This document shows positions 6,911 through 12,801 of a DNA stretch of 16,020 nucleotides, piece after piece. The stretch covers positions 1 through 16,020 of the forward strand of contig BQJV01000021.1 in NCBI GenBank assembly GCA_021604885.1, in the 5' to 3' direction. The notes under the pieces were generated by a model that saw only the letters and a list, made by a program, of their open reading frames with translations, was not told the DNA's origin and did no database searches. Each line of letters starts with the position of its first letter. Position 1 is the first letter of the stretch. The position numbers were made by a program, and so were the translations under genes. This DNA comes from Acidimicrobiales bacterium (GTDB lineage Bacteria > Actinomycetota > Acidimicrobiia > Acidimicrobiales > Aldehydirespiratoraceae).

Positions 6911-7855
6911 ATGTTCGATGCACACGGCTTCCCGGAGCCCACGCTCGTGTCCGTCAACGGCGTCCAGCTCGAAGTCTTCGAAGCCGGCCGCGAGAACACG
7001 AAGCCCATCGTCCTCTGCCACGGCTGGCCGGAGCATGCGTTCACCTGGCGTCACCAGATGCCTGCGCTCGCGGCGGCCGGCTACCACGTCATCGTGCCGA
7101 ACCAGCGGGGCTACGGCGGTTCGTCTCGTCCGGCCGAGGTCACCGACTACGACATCACCCATCTCACCGACGACCTCGCCGCGCTCCTCGATCACTTCGG
7201 GTACGACGACGCGACGTTCGTCGGTCATGACTGGGGCGCCAACGTGGTGTGGCATCTGGCCCTGTTGCACCCGGACCGGGTGAACGGCGTCATCAACCTG
7301 GCCCTGCCGTACCAGGAGCGCGGACCGATGCCCTGGATCGAGATGATGGAGCAGATCTTCGGCCCCGACTTCTACTTCGTGCACTTCAACCGGCAGCCCG
7401 GCGTTGCCGACGCGGTGCTCGACCAGCATGCAGCGCAGTTCCTGGGCAACCTGTTCCGCACGAACGTGCCGTTGGCGCCGCCCGAGCCCGGTATGGCGAT
7501 GATCAACCTCGCCCAGGCGGACACGGCGCCCGGCGACGCGTTGATGAGCGATCGTGAGTTGGAGGTGTTCGTGTCCGCGTTCGAGTCGTCCGGGTTCACC
7601 GGGAGCATCAACTGGTACCGAAACCTCGATCGGAACTGGCATCTCCTGGCCGACGTGGAGCCGATCATCGAGCACCCCGCGCTCATGATCTACGGCGAGC
7701 GGGATCCGATTCCGCGGCCGGAGAACCTCGCCGCCGTCGTGCCGAACGTGCAGGAGGCGAGCCTGGACTGCGGCCACTGGATCCAGCAGGAGCGTCCGGA
7801 GGAGACCACCCGGCTGATGTTGGACTGGCTGGAGCAGCGTCAGGTGCCCGCGTAG
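6911..7855 (+). CDS. Alpha/beta hydrolase, epoxide hydrolase type
   Basis: This is a 314-aa soluble enzyme predicted to open epoxides to vicinal diols through an ester intermediate. The HGWPEH motif (residues 37-42) supplies the oxyanion-hole sequence of epoxide hydrolases. The nucleophile elbow is GHDWGA, with Asp107 where esterases carry Ser. A charge-relay acid (D265 in GERDPIP) and base (H289 in CGHWIQQE) follow. Lid tyrosines that would polarise the epoxide are candidates at Y236 (NWYRN) and Y155. The length is normal for soluble bacterial epoxide hydrolases. Because nucleophilic Asp is shared with haloalkane and fluoroacetate dehalogenases, those remain alternatives, but HGxP and the lid tyrosines favour epoxide hydrolase. 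The ATG has GAAAGGA upstream. Its last 16 bases overlap the convergent oxidoreductase gene. Confidence 0.9.
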   Translation: MFDAHGFPEPTLVSVNGVQLEVFEAGRENTKPIVLCHGWPEHAFTWRHQMPALAAAGYHVIVPNQRGYGGSSRPAEVTDYDITHLTDDLAALLDHFGYDDATFVGHDWGANVVWHLALLHPDRVNGVINLALPYQERGPMPWIEMMEQIFGPDFYFVHFNRQPGVADAVLDQHAAQFLGNLFRTNVPLAPPEPGMAMINLAQADTAPGDALMSDRELEVFVSAFESSGFTGSINWYRNLDRNWHLLADVEPIIEHPALMIYGERDPIPRPENLAAVVPNVQEASLDCGHWIQQERPEETTRLMLDWLEQRQVPA

Positions 7856-8832
7856 CGGGCGCGCACCGCGTCGTGGAGTTGCTGGGCCTCGTCTGCGATC
7901 AGGGTCGGGTCGAGCGTGGCGTGGCGGATCACCAGATGTCGGGCGCCCGCCTCGATGTAGGCCGAGAGTCGGTCCACGACCTGGGTCAGCGTGCCGGGGA
8001 CAAGGGCCTGGATCAGGCCGACCAGGTCGCTGGGTCCGCCGTAGTACGCGTTGCAGTAGTCGTCGAGTCTCTGTTGCGACGTGGTGCCCGAGCCGATCGC
8101 GGCGGTGACGTACAGGCCGGCGTCGATCGTGTTCGGGTCGCGGCCGGCGGCGTCGGCGGCCGACCGAACCTGCGCGAGCCCGGCGGCGTAGTCGGCGGGT
8201 TCCGGCGGGTAGGGCAGCCAGCCGTCGTGATGCTCACCACAACGCCGGAGCCCACCCGGCGTGGCCGTGGCCAGCCAGGTCGGCGGCCCGTCGGTGGTGG
8301 TCGGCGCCGGGGTGATCGCCACGCCGTCGAAGCCGAACCGGCCGGTCGGATCGGCTGCCTGCTCGCCCGTGGCGGCGGCCCGCCAGATCGCCCTCGCTGC
8401 GGTCAACGTCGCTTCGGTGCCGCTGACTCGTCGGTGGTAGTCGGCGCCGAGCGCGGCGAACTCCGACTGGGTGTCCGGGCCGGGGAAGCCGGCTCCGACC
8501 CCGACGACGAGGCGGCCCTGCGCGAGCCGGTCGAGGCCGGCGACCTGATGGGCGAAGGCGACGGGGTTGCGGAGCGCCGGCAACAGCACGGCGGTTCCCA
8601 GCGTCGCGTCCGAGGTGACGGCGGCGACTGCGGCCAGGAGCGTGTAGGTGTCGATTCGCGGTCTCGCCGTGATCGATTCGCCGACCCACAACGAATCGAC
8701 ACCGGCGGTGTCGAGGTCCGCGGCCAACGCAACGATCGGCGACGGGTCGTGGACCGAGGCGAGCGCGAGTTCGCGGCTGGGCAGCACCGTGCCGAGTCGG
8801 AGATCCATGGTGGACAAATCCACGGTGGACAA
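7840..8832 (-). CDS. Luciferase-like (LLM class) flavin/F420-dependent oxidoreductase
   Basis: This is a 330-aa TIM-barrel oxidoreductase. Diagnostic segments in order are LRLGTVLPSRE near the N-terminus, GVDSLWVGES, a strand/helix run ending LGTAVLLPALRNPVAFAHQVA, then LAQGRLVVGVGAG and later TWLATATPGGLRRCGEHHDGW. These match the bacterial luciferase superfamily, in which actinobacterial members often use reduced F420; the cofactor cannot be decided here. Four possible starts (TTG 8832, GTG 8823, TTG 8817, ATG 8808) lie in a 15-bp tandem duplication. TTG 8832 is favoured by GGAG 8 bases upstream; the ATG at 8808 is the conservative alternative. It is the last gene of the probable leftward run EamA-DUF4386-VOC-LLM and overlaps the hydrolase end by 16 bp. 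Confidence 0.88.
   Translation of the reverse strand: MSTVDLSTMDLRLGTVLPSRELALASVHDPSPIVALAADLDTAGVDSLWVGESITARPRIDTYTLLAAVAAVTSDATLGTAVLLPALRNPVAFAHQVAGLDRLAQGRLVVGVGAGFPGPDTQSEFAALGADYHRRVSGTEATLTAARAIWRAAATGEQAADPTGRFGFDGVAITPAPTTTDGPPTWLATATPGGLRRCGEHHDGWLPYPPEPADYAAGLAQVRSAADAAGRDPNTIDAGLYVTAAIGSGTTSQQRLDDYCNAYYGGPSDLVGLIQALVPGTLTQVVDRLSAYIEAGARHLVIRHATLDPTLIADEAQQLHDAVRARYAGT
8803..8832. repeat. 15-bp tandem duplication at the LLM gene start
   Basis: Two adjacent 15-bp units (8803-8817 and 8818-8832) differ at one base. On the coding strand each reads TTGTCCACC-R-TGGAT, which adds a five-residue unit (STVDL/STMDL) and places four candidate start codons within 25 bases. Confidence 0.9.
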
Positions 8833-8894
8833 GGTGAGGGCTCCAGATCATCGAGGGTTGTGAAGTACATCATCGACACGTGCGGCACGGGTTT

Positions 8895-8918
8895 CCACTA
8901 CCTCCGGGGTCGTAGTGG
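8895..8918. promoter_or_regulatory. Inverted repeat between the VOC and LLM genes
   Basis: CCACTAC (8895-8901) and GTAGTGG (8912-8918) are perfect 7-bp inverted arms around 10 bases, in the 98-bp gap between the VOC stop and the LLM start. It may be an internal operator or an mRNA hairpin that sets relative expression in the operon. No U-run follows, so a terminator is unlikely. Confidence 0.4.
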
Positions 8919-8930
8919 CAACGGGCGGGT

Positions 8931-9386
8931 TCAGCCGTGGTAGCGGCGGGCCGGCGTGCCTGGTGGGTTCCGGATCCCGGGTTCGGCGTCGGGGTTGGGA
9001 ACGCAGACCTCACCCTCGAGTCCGTCCGGGTCGGCGAAGAAGGTGCTGAGCACCGGCCCGAAGTCGGTGACGAACCCGTCCGAGGCGCCGGCGGCCATGA
9101 GTCGATCGCGGATCTCGTCGAACGCGTCGATGGAAGCGGCGCGCAGCCCGATGTGGTCGAGCCGACCCCGGCCGAACATCGGGGTCTGGTGATCGGCCTG
9201 GTCGTTGTCGTCGATCTCGAAGACGTTGAGCTCGGTGTGGGCGCCGATCGTGAGAAAGGTGAGTCGGACCGGACCGTCGCGGTTCGAGGCGTCGACGACG
9301 GCGTCGAAGATGTGCTGGTAGAAGGCGGTGAACCGGTCGGTGTCGTTGGTGAGGATGGCCGCGTGGTGCAGGCCGTCGATGAGCAT
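8931..9386 (-). CDS. VOC-family (glyoxalase/extradiol-dioxygenase fold) protein
   Basis: This 151-aa protein has the paired beta-alpha-beta-beta-beta repeats of the vicinal oxygen chelate family. The first repeat begins GLHHAAILTNDTDRFTAFY and the second begins LDHIGLRAASIDAFDEI. Candidate metal ligands are H8, a mid-chain glutamate in HTELNVFEI, the His of LDHIGL and the Glu near the end (EGEVCVP). Family members are metal-dependent lyases, dioxygenases, epimerases or binding proteins; the exact reaction is not readable. The ATG at 9386 has GAAAGGA 7 bases upstream. It lies 39 bp after the DUF4386 gene and before the LLM oxidoreductase on the same strand, fitting a small-molecule conversion operon. 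Confidence 0.85.
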   Translation of the reverse strand: MLIDGLHHAAILTNDTDRFTAFYQHIFDAVVDASNRDGPVRLTFLTIGAHTELNVFEIDDNDQADHQTPMFGRGRLDHIGLRAASIDAFDEIRDRLMAAGASDGFVTDFGPVLSTFFADPDGLEGEVCVPNPDAEPGIRNPPGTPARRYHG

Positions 9387-9425
9387 GGTTGGTTCCTTTC
9401 GTCGAACGTTTCGTCGGTTTCGGTG

Positions 9426-10193
9426 TCAGGCCGGGACGCTGATGCGAGGAGCGCGGACCGGAGCCGCGGCCGCGGGCGGCGGTGATGCTTCGCGGGTCGT
9501 CGAGAGACGGTGGGCCCGGGTGAGCAGCCACAGCGCGAACCAGACCTCGGAGACGACGGCCGGGGCGAGCACGATCGGCGAGACGGCACCGTCATAGCCG
9601 GGGATCATGAAGAACATGGCCGAATCGATGACGTACCCGGCACCGGCCACGCTCAGGACTGCTCCCATCGCCGTGGGCAGACGGGGAGAGGTGATGGCCA
9701 TGAAGCCGATGATCATGGTGGCCACGCCGAAGAACGTCAGACCGAGGATGTAGCCATAGCGATGGGTGTCGAGGGCGAGCAGGGCGAGCGATTCGACCTG
9801 GTCGCCGCCGAACGCTTCGAGATGGTCGGCGTCGTCGAGAATGCGCACGGCGTTGAACATGTTCAGCAAGTTCATGCCGATGATCGCGGTCTGGGTCAAG
9901 CGGAACGCGGCCGCCGCCATCGAGAGCGTGCGGCTGATCGGCTCGAGCAGGCGGTAGAGCAGGACGGCGAGCGCGACATCGGCCAGGAACACGACCAGGT
10001 CGGCGGCGAACCCGGCCCGGAACAGCCACGGTGAGTCCGCGATGTTCGCCGCAGTCGTGGCCGGGTCGCCCGTCTCGATGAGGCGAGCTCGGACGCCGAC
10101 CTCGGCGAAGAGGCCGAAGGCGACGATGATGACGTACAGCACGCCGGCGAAGCGAGCGCCGGCGTACGGGTCGTTGTTGGCGGTGGTGGACAT
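9426..10193 (-). CDS. DUF4386-family multi-pass membrane protein
   Basis: This is a 255-aa integral membrane protein with six to seven predicted helices. The start region (YAGARFAGVLYVIIVAFGLF, followed by an EVGVRARL segment), the GDPATTAANI segment, and LFRAGFAADLV with LLYRLLEPI are characteristic of DUF4386, a family of unknown function. The C-terminal tail is rich in Ala, Pro and Arg and probably cytosolic. The ATG at 10193 is set by AAGGAG 6 bases upstream, which overlaps the stop of the EamA gene; the gap is only 11 bp, so the two are co-translated from one mRNA. The frame is open far upstream through the EamA gene in another register, but that extension is not membrane-like and is rejected. 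Confidence 0.9.
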   Translation of the reverse strand: MSTTANNDPYAGARFAGVLYVIIVAFGLFAEVGVRARLIETGDPATTAANIADSPWLFRAGFAADLVVFLADVALAVLLYRLLEPISRTLSMAAAAFRLTQTAIIGMNLLNMFNAVRILDDADHLEAFGGDQVESLALLALDTHRYGYILGLTFFGVATMIIGFMAITSPRLPTAMGAVLSVAGAGYVIDSAMFFMIPGYDGAVSPIVLAPAVVSEVWFALWLLTRAHRLSTTREASPPPAAAAPVRAPRISVPA

Positions 10194-10204
10194 GGTGTTC
10201 TCCT

Positions 10205-11113
10205 TCAGTTGACGTAATCGCGTGGGGGACGTTGGCCGATCCAGATGGCGGTCAACACGAGGCCGGCGCCGGTGAGCTGGACGGGAGTGAGGGTCTGGCC
10301 CAACACGGCGAAACCGGCAAAGGTGGCGACCGCGGGACTGGCCAGTCCGAGCAGTGACACCTGGGCGACCGGCAGTCGGGCGATGCCGCGGAACCAGACC
10401 AGGTACGCGACGGCCGTGCCGCCGGTGGCCAACCAGGCGTACCCCAGATAGTTGGCGGTGGTGAGGGTCGGCGGTGCGCCTTCGGCGAGGGCCGCGACCG
10501 GGGCGAGCAGGAGCCCGCCGGCGATGAGTTGCCAGCTCGTGAAAGCGGGCAGCGAGACCGGTCGACCCCAGCGCTTGGTCAAGACCACTCCGGTGGCCAT
10601 CGACACCGCTCCGGCGAGTCCGGCCAGCACGCCCACCGCGTCGAGGGTGGCGTCCGAGCGCAGCACCAGGAGCGCCACGCCGATGATCCCGAGCGAGCCG
10701 GCGACGGCGGTCGTGGTCCGGAAGCGTTCCTTGAGGATCACGGCCGCGAGTCCGGCGGCGACGAGCGGCTGGATGCTCCCCAGCGTCGCGGCGACCCCGC
10801 CGGGGAGCCGGTAGGCCGCAACGAACAGCAGGGCGAAGAACGCGCCGATGTTGAGTGCCCCGAGTACGGCCGCCTTCCACCACCACGAGCCGGTCGGGCG
10901 CTGCCGAGTCATGGCGGCCAGCGCGAGGCCCGCCGGGAGTGCCCGGAGCACGGCGGTGAGCATCGGTCGGTCCGGCGGGAGCAACTCCGTGGTCACGATA
11001 TAGGTCGTGCCCCAGGCGACGGGCGCGAACGCCGTGAGGAGCACATCGGCCCGGCCGGCGGTGGCCGAGACGTTCGCGAAGGGAGCGATCGACGGGGGTG
11101 CGGTTGTCGGCAT
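10205..11113 (-). CDS. EamA/DMT-family transporter (exporter)
   Basis: This is a 302-aa inner-membrane protein with about ten helices in two tandem EamA halves, the drug/metabolite transporter fold. Marker segments are FAPVAWGTTYIVTTELL in helix 1, LPGGVAATLGSIQPLVAA in the first half and, in the second half, YLVWFRGIARLPVAQVSLLG and PAVATFAGF. Members usually export amino acids, drugs or metabolites; the substrate here is unknown. The ATG at 11113 has no clear ribosome site, so the start is less certain. It is the first gene of the leftward run and divergent from the MarR gene. A good promoter (TTGACA - 17 bp - AATACT) lies in the shared region, making it a likely MarR target. Confidence 0.9.
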   Translation of the reverse strand: MPTTAPPSIAPFANVSATAGRADVLLTAFAPVAWGTTYIVTTELLPPDRPMLTAVLRALPAGLALAAMTRQRPTGSWWWKAAVLGALNIGAFFALLFVAAYRLPGGVAATLGSIQPLVAAGLAAVILKERFRTTTAVAGSLGIIGVALLVLRSDATLDAVGVLAGLAGAVSMATGVVLTKRWGRPVSLPAFTSWQLIAGGLLLAPVAALAEGAPPTLTTANYLGYAWLATGGTAVAYLVWFRGIARLPVAQVSLLGLASPAVATFAGFAVLGQTLTPVQLTGAGLVLTAIWIGQRPPRDYVN

Positions 11114-11166
11114 TGTGTGCGGCTCGAATCGGGGAGTAGGTCGCCAGAAAGTGTCTCGCTGGCGTG

Positions 11167-11180
11167 ATACTTCCGAGTAT
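11167..11180. promoter_or_regulatory. Inverted repeat in the eamA/marR intergenic region, candidate MarR operator
   Basis: ATACT (11167-11171) and AGTAT (11176-11180) are inverted 5-bp arms around TCCG. The right arm overlaps the predicted -10 (complement of AGTATT at 11176-11181) of the leftward EamA promoter. A MarR repressor bound here would block that promoter. In addition GCCAGAA occurs twice (11143-11149 and 11182-11188), 39 bp apart. Confidence 0.45.
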
Positions 11181-11204
11181 TGCCAGAATACAACTTGCTG
11201 TCAA
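11176..11204 (-). promoter_or_regulatory. Predicted sigma-70-type promoter of the EamA operon
   Basis: On the minus strand TTGACA (11204-11199) is followed after 17 bp by AATACT (11181-11176). This is a perfect -35 with a near-consensus -10, predicting a transcript start near 11169. The stretch is markedly AT-richer than the surrounding genes. Confidence 0.6.
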
Positions 11205-11222
11205 GAGTCTCTCTGGTAAGAT
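11195..11222 (+). promoter_or_regulatory. Predicted promoter of the MarR gene, leaderless
   Basis: TAAGAT (11217-11222) is a perfect TANNNT box, and exactly 6 bases later comes the GTG start codon, the spacing expected of a leaderless transcript. A weak -35 (TTGCTG, 11195-11200) lies 16 bp upstream and overlaps the -35 of the opposing EamA promoter, so the two promoters are physically interlocked. Confidence 0.55.
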
Positions 11223-11228
11223 TCTCTC

Positions 11229-11741
11229 GTGGACGATGAACCGGCAACCGACGCGATCGACGGCATCGTCGACGACCTGCAGGAGCACTATCCCGACCTC
11301 GACCCGTCAGGGCTACCGATCGTCGGCCGGGTCCTCCGGCTCGCCCGCCATCTCGAGGATCGGCGGGAGGTCCAGCTCGCGAGCTTCGGACTCACGGTCG
11401 CCGACTTCGATGTCCTCGCCTCCCTGCGGCGCACGGCCACGCCGACGGCGATCAATGTCCGCGAGCTCCAACAGTCCCTGATGCTCTCGTCGGGTGGCAT
11501 GACCAAGCGTCTCGACAGACTCGAGTCCAGCGGCCTCCTCGAGCGGGAGCGCGATCCCAACGACCGCCGCGGCGTGCTGATCGGCCTCACGGTGGCCGGC
11601 CGCGACCTCATCGACCGCGCTCTTCCCGCGGTCCTGCGCGCCGAGAGGGAACTCGTCGACGCTGCGATCGGCAACGCGGAACGCCGTGATCAGACTGCCG
11701 AAGGGCTCCGGCAGCTTCTCCTCGCCGAGGAGCAATCCTGA
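11229..11741 (+). CDS. MarR-family transcriptional regulator
   Basis: This is a 170-aa winged-helix regulator. The DNA-binding core runs from about residue 50 to 125. It includes LQLSLML-type recognition sequence (LQQSLMLSSGGMTKRLDRLE), followed by the wing ESSGLLERERDPNDRRGVLI, which carries the family's D-x-R-R signature. N- and C-terminal helices (about 25-48 and 130-165) form the dimer interface. MarR proteins usually repress a neighbouring efflux or detoxification gene until an aromatic or lipophilic ligand binds. Here the divergent EamA operon is the natural target. The GTG start fits the leaderless promoter directly upstream. It ends 16 bp from the convergent Rieske gene. Confidence 0.92.
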   Translation: MDDEPATDAIDGIVDDLQEHYPDLDPSGLPIVGRVLRLARHLEDRREVQLASFGLTVADFDVLASLRRTATPTAINVRELQQSLMLSSGGMTKRLDRLESSGLLERERDPNDRRGVLIGLTVAGRDLIDRALPAVLRAERELVDAAIGNAERRDQTAEGLRQLLLAEEQS

Positions 11742-11757
11742 ATCGACCGTCTCGACG

Positions 11758-12696
11758 TCAGGGTCGGTCGATGGGCGCGGCGAGCTCTCGCCAGCGGCGG
11801 ATCCACAGGGCGGCTCCGCGGTCCGCAGGCATGAGTGCCATGTGCTCGAGCGGGCTCGGGCCCGGATCGAGCGCCTCGTAGATGGCGCGGTCCTGGCGTT
11901 GGAACAGCTTGAAGTCCACGACCATGGCCAGCCATGCCTCGACCCAGCGGACACCGGGGATCCGGGCGGTGTAGGACGGCTTGTAGTTGGCGGCGACCCA
12001 GGTGCGGTGGTCGTCGACGGGGGTGCCGACGGCGACGAAGCTGGTGGCGCCGATCGTGACCTGCAGGCTGCACGGCATGATCACCTCGCCGGCCACGGGA
12101 AGGGACCGGCCCTTCTCGTTGGTGAGCGCGGCCGACATCGACAAACGCATGCCATCGTCCCTGAGGTCGATGTCGGTGAGTCGCTGCCCGGCGCCCGGCG
12201 CGTAGCGGCCGTGGACGAAGGGCACGTGGTGGAAGTCGAGTGCCGACTCCATGAAGCGGGAGTAGTGGACGTCCCATGTCTGATCCGCGCCGACGATCAC
12301 GGACGAGTCGTCGCCGTCGAACCACTCCGGCCCGTCGGTGGGGGTGGCGTCCCCGTGCCAGATCCACACATAGCCGTGGACCTCGACCGCAGGCACGGTG
12401 CGCAGCCCGGCCTTCTTCGGGATGTGCTCCTCGCAGCCCTGGGCGGGACGGTGGACCGCGGTGCCATCACCGGTGAAGGCGATGCCGTGGTACGGGCAGG
12501 TGAGGCATCCGTTCCGGACTCGTCCGTCGCCGAGGTCGGCGCCACGATGGGGGCACTGGGCGGGAGCAGCGTGCACGCCGGCGGCGCTGCGCCAGAGGAC
12601 GTAGCGGTTGCCGAGTCGTTCGACCGTGGTCGGCCTCAGTTTCAGGTTGGCCGAGCGTTCGACGGCGTACCAGGTGTTGGAGACGAGGGCTTCCAT
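11758..12696 (-). CDS. Rieske non-heme iron oxygenase, PaO-like alpha subunit
   Basis: This is a 312-aa oxygenase. An N-terminal Rieske [2Fe-2S] domain is shown by C48-P-H50-R-G and C67-P-Y-H70-G. The catalytic domain carries the mononuclear iron motif D154-F-H-H157-V-P-F-V-H162, fitting D-x-x-H-x4-H. A distal acidic ligand probably lies in the FQRQDRAIYEALDPG region. Members hydroxylate or demethylate aromatic, terpenoid or steroid-like substrates using electrons from a partner reductase, which is not in this window. The length is short for the family. The ATG at 12696 follows GAAAGGA at 8 bases; an in-frame ATG at 12753 gives a 19-residue extension that looks non-native. A 24-bp palindrome lies 68 bp upstream, so it is probably controlled by LuxR regulator B. 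Confidence 0.92.
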   Translation of the reverse strand: MEALVSNTWYAVERSANLKLRPTTVERLGNRYVLWRSAAGVHAAPAQCPHRGADLGDGRVRNGCLTCPYHGIAFTGDGTAVHRPAQGCEEHIPKKAGLRTVPAVEVHGYVWIWHGDATPTDGPEWFDGDDSSVIVGADQTWDVHYSRFMESALDFHHVPFVHGRYAPGAGQRLTDIDLRDDGMRLSMSAALTNEKGRSLPVAGEVIMPCSLQVTIGATSFVAVGTPVDDHRTWVAANYKPSYTARIPGVRWVEAWLAMVVDFKLFQRQDRAIYEALDPGPSPLEHMALMPADRGAALWIRRWRELAAPIDRP

Positions 12697-12763
12697 GTCG
12701 GGTCCTTTCGGCGAGTGGGGACCACGGTCGCGGTGCACGGAGTGACCCGTCATCGCTCAGGAG

Positions 12764-12787
12764 TCGATCTCACCCGGGTGAGATCGA
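12764..12787. promoter_or_regulatory. Perfect palindrome, operator copy upstream of the Rieske gene
   Basis: This is a 24-bp perfect palindrome with no spacer, centred between 12775 and 12776, with half-site TCGATCTCACCC. Its inner 20 bp are identical to the palindrome at 15029-15048. It sits between the stop of LuxR regulator B and the Rieske gene. Reading toward the Rieske gene, it is followed at 12 bases by GATGACG and about 30 bp of sequence that also matches the other site. With no hairpin loop and no U-run, it is a DNA-binding site and not a terminator. Confidence 0.85.
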
Positions 12788-12801
12788 GCGGGCGCCTGCG
12801 C

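Noticed and set aside
6755..7777. 340-codon minus-strand frame opposite the epoxide hydrolase
   Set aside because: It is an Arg/His/Val/Glu-rich shadow; the plus-strand protein has all catalytic motifs in place.
7873..8943. 356-codon plus-strand frame opposite the LLM gene
   Set aside because: It is an antisense shadow with repetitive Gly/Arg/Val composition; the LLM protein on the other strand has clear family motifs.
9426..11288. 620-codon extension of the DUF4386 frame upstream through the EamA gene
   Set aside because: The extra 365 residues are Arg/Pro-rich and out of frame with the clearly real EamA gene. The AAGGAG-ATG at 10193 gives a normal DUF4386 start.
11758..12753. Rieske gene starting at the upstream ATG 12753
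   Set aside because: The extension aligns with promoter DNA shared with 15061-15090, and the ATG at 12696 has a strong GAAAGGA site and begins at the normal family N-terminus.
12764..12787. Palindrome after regulator B as a terminator
   Set aside because: It has no loop and no U-run, and an identical copy lies in a divergent promoter region, so it is a binding site.
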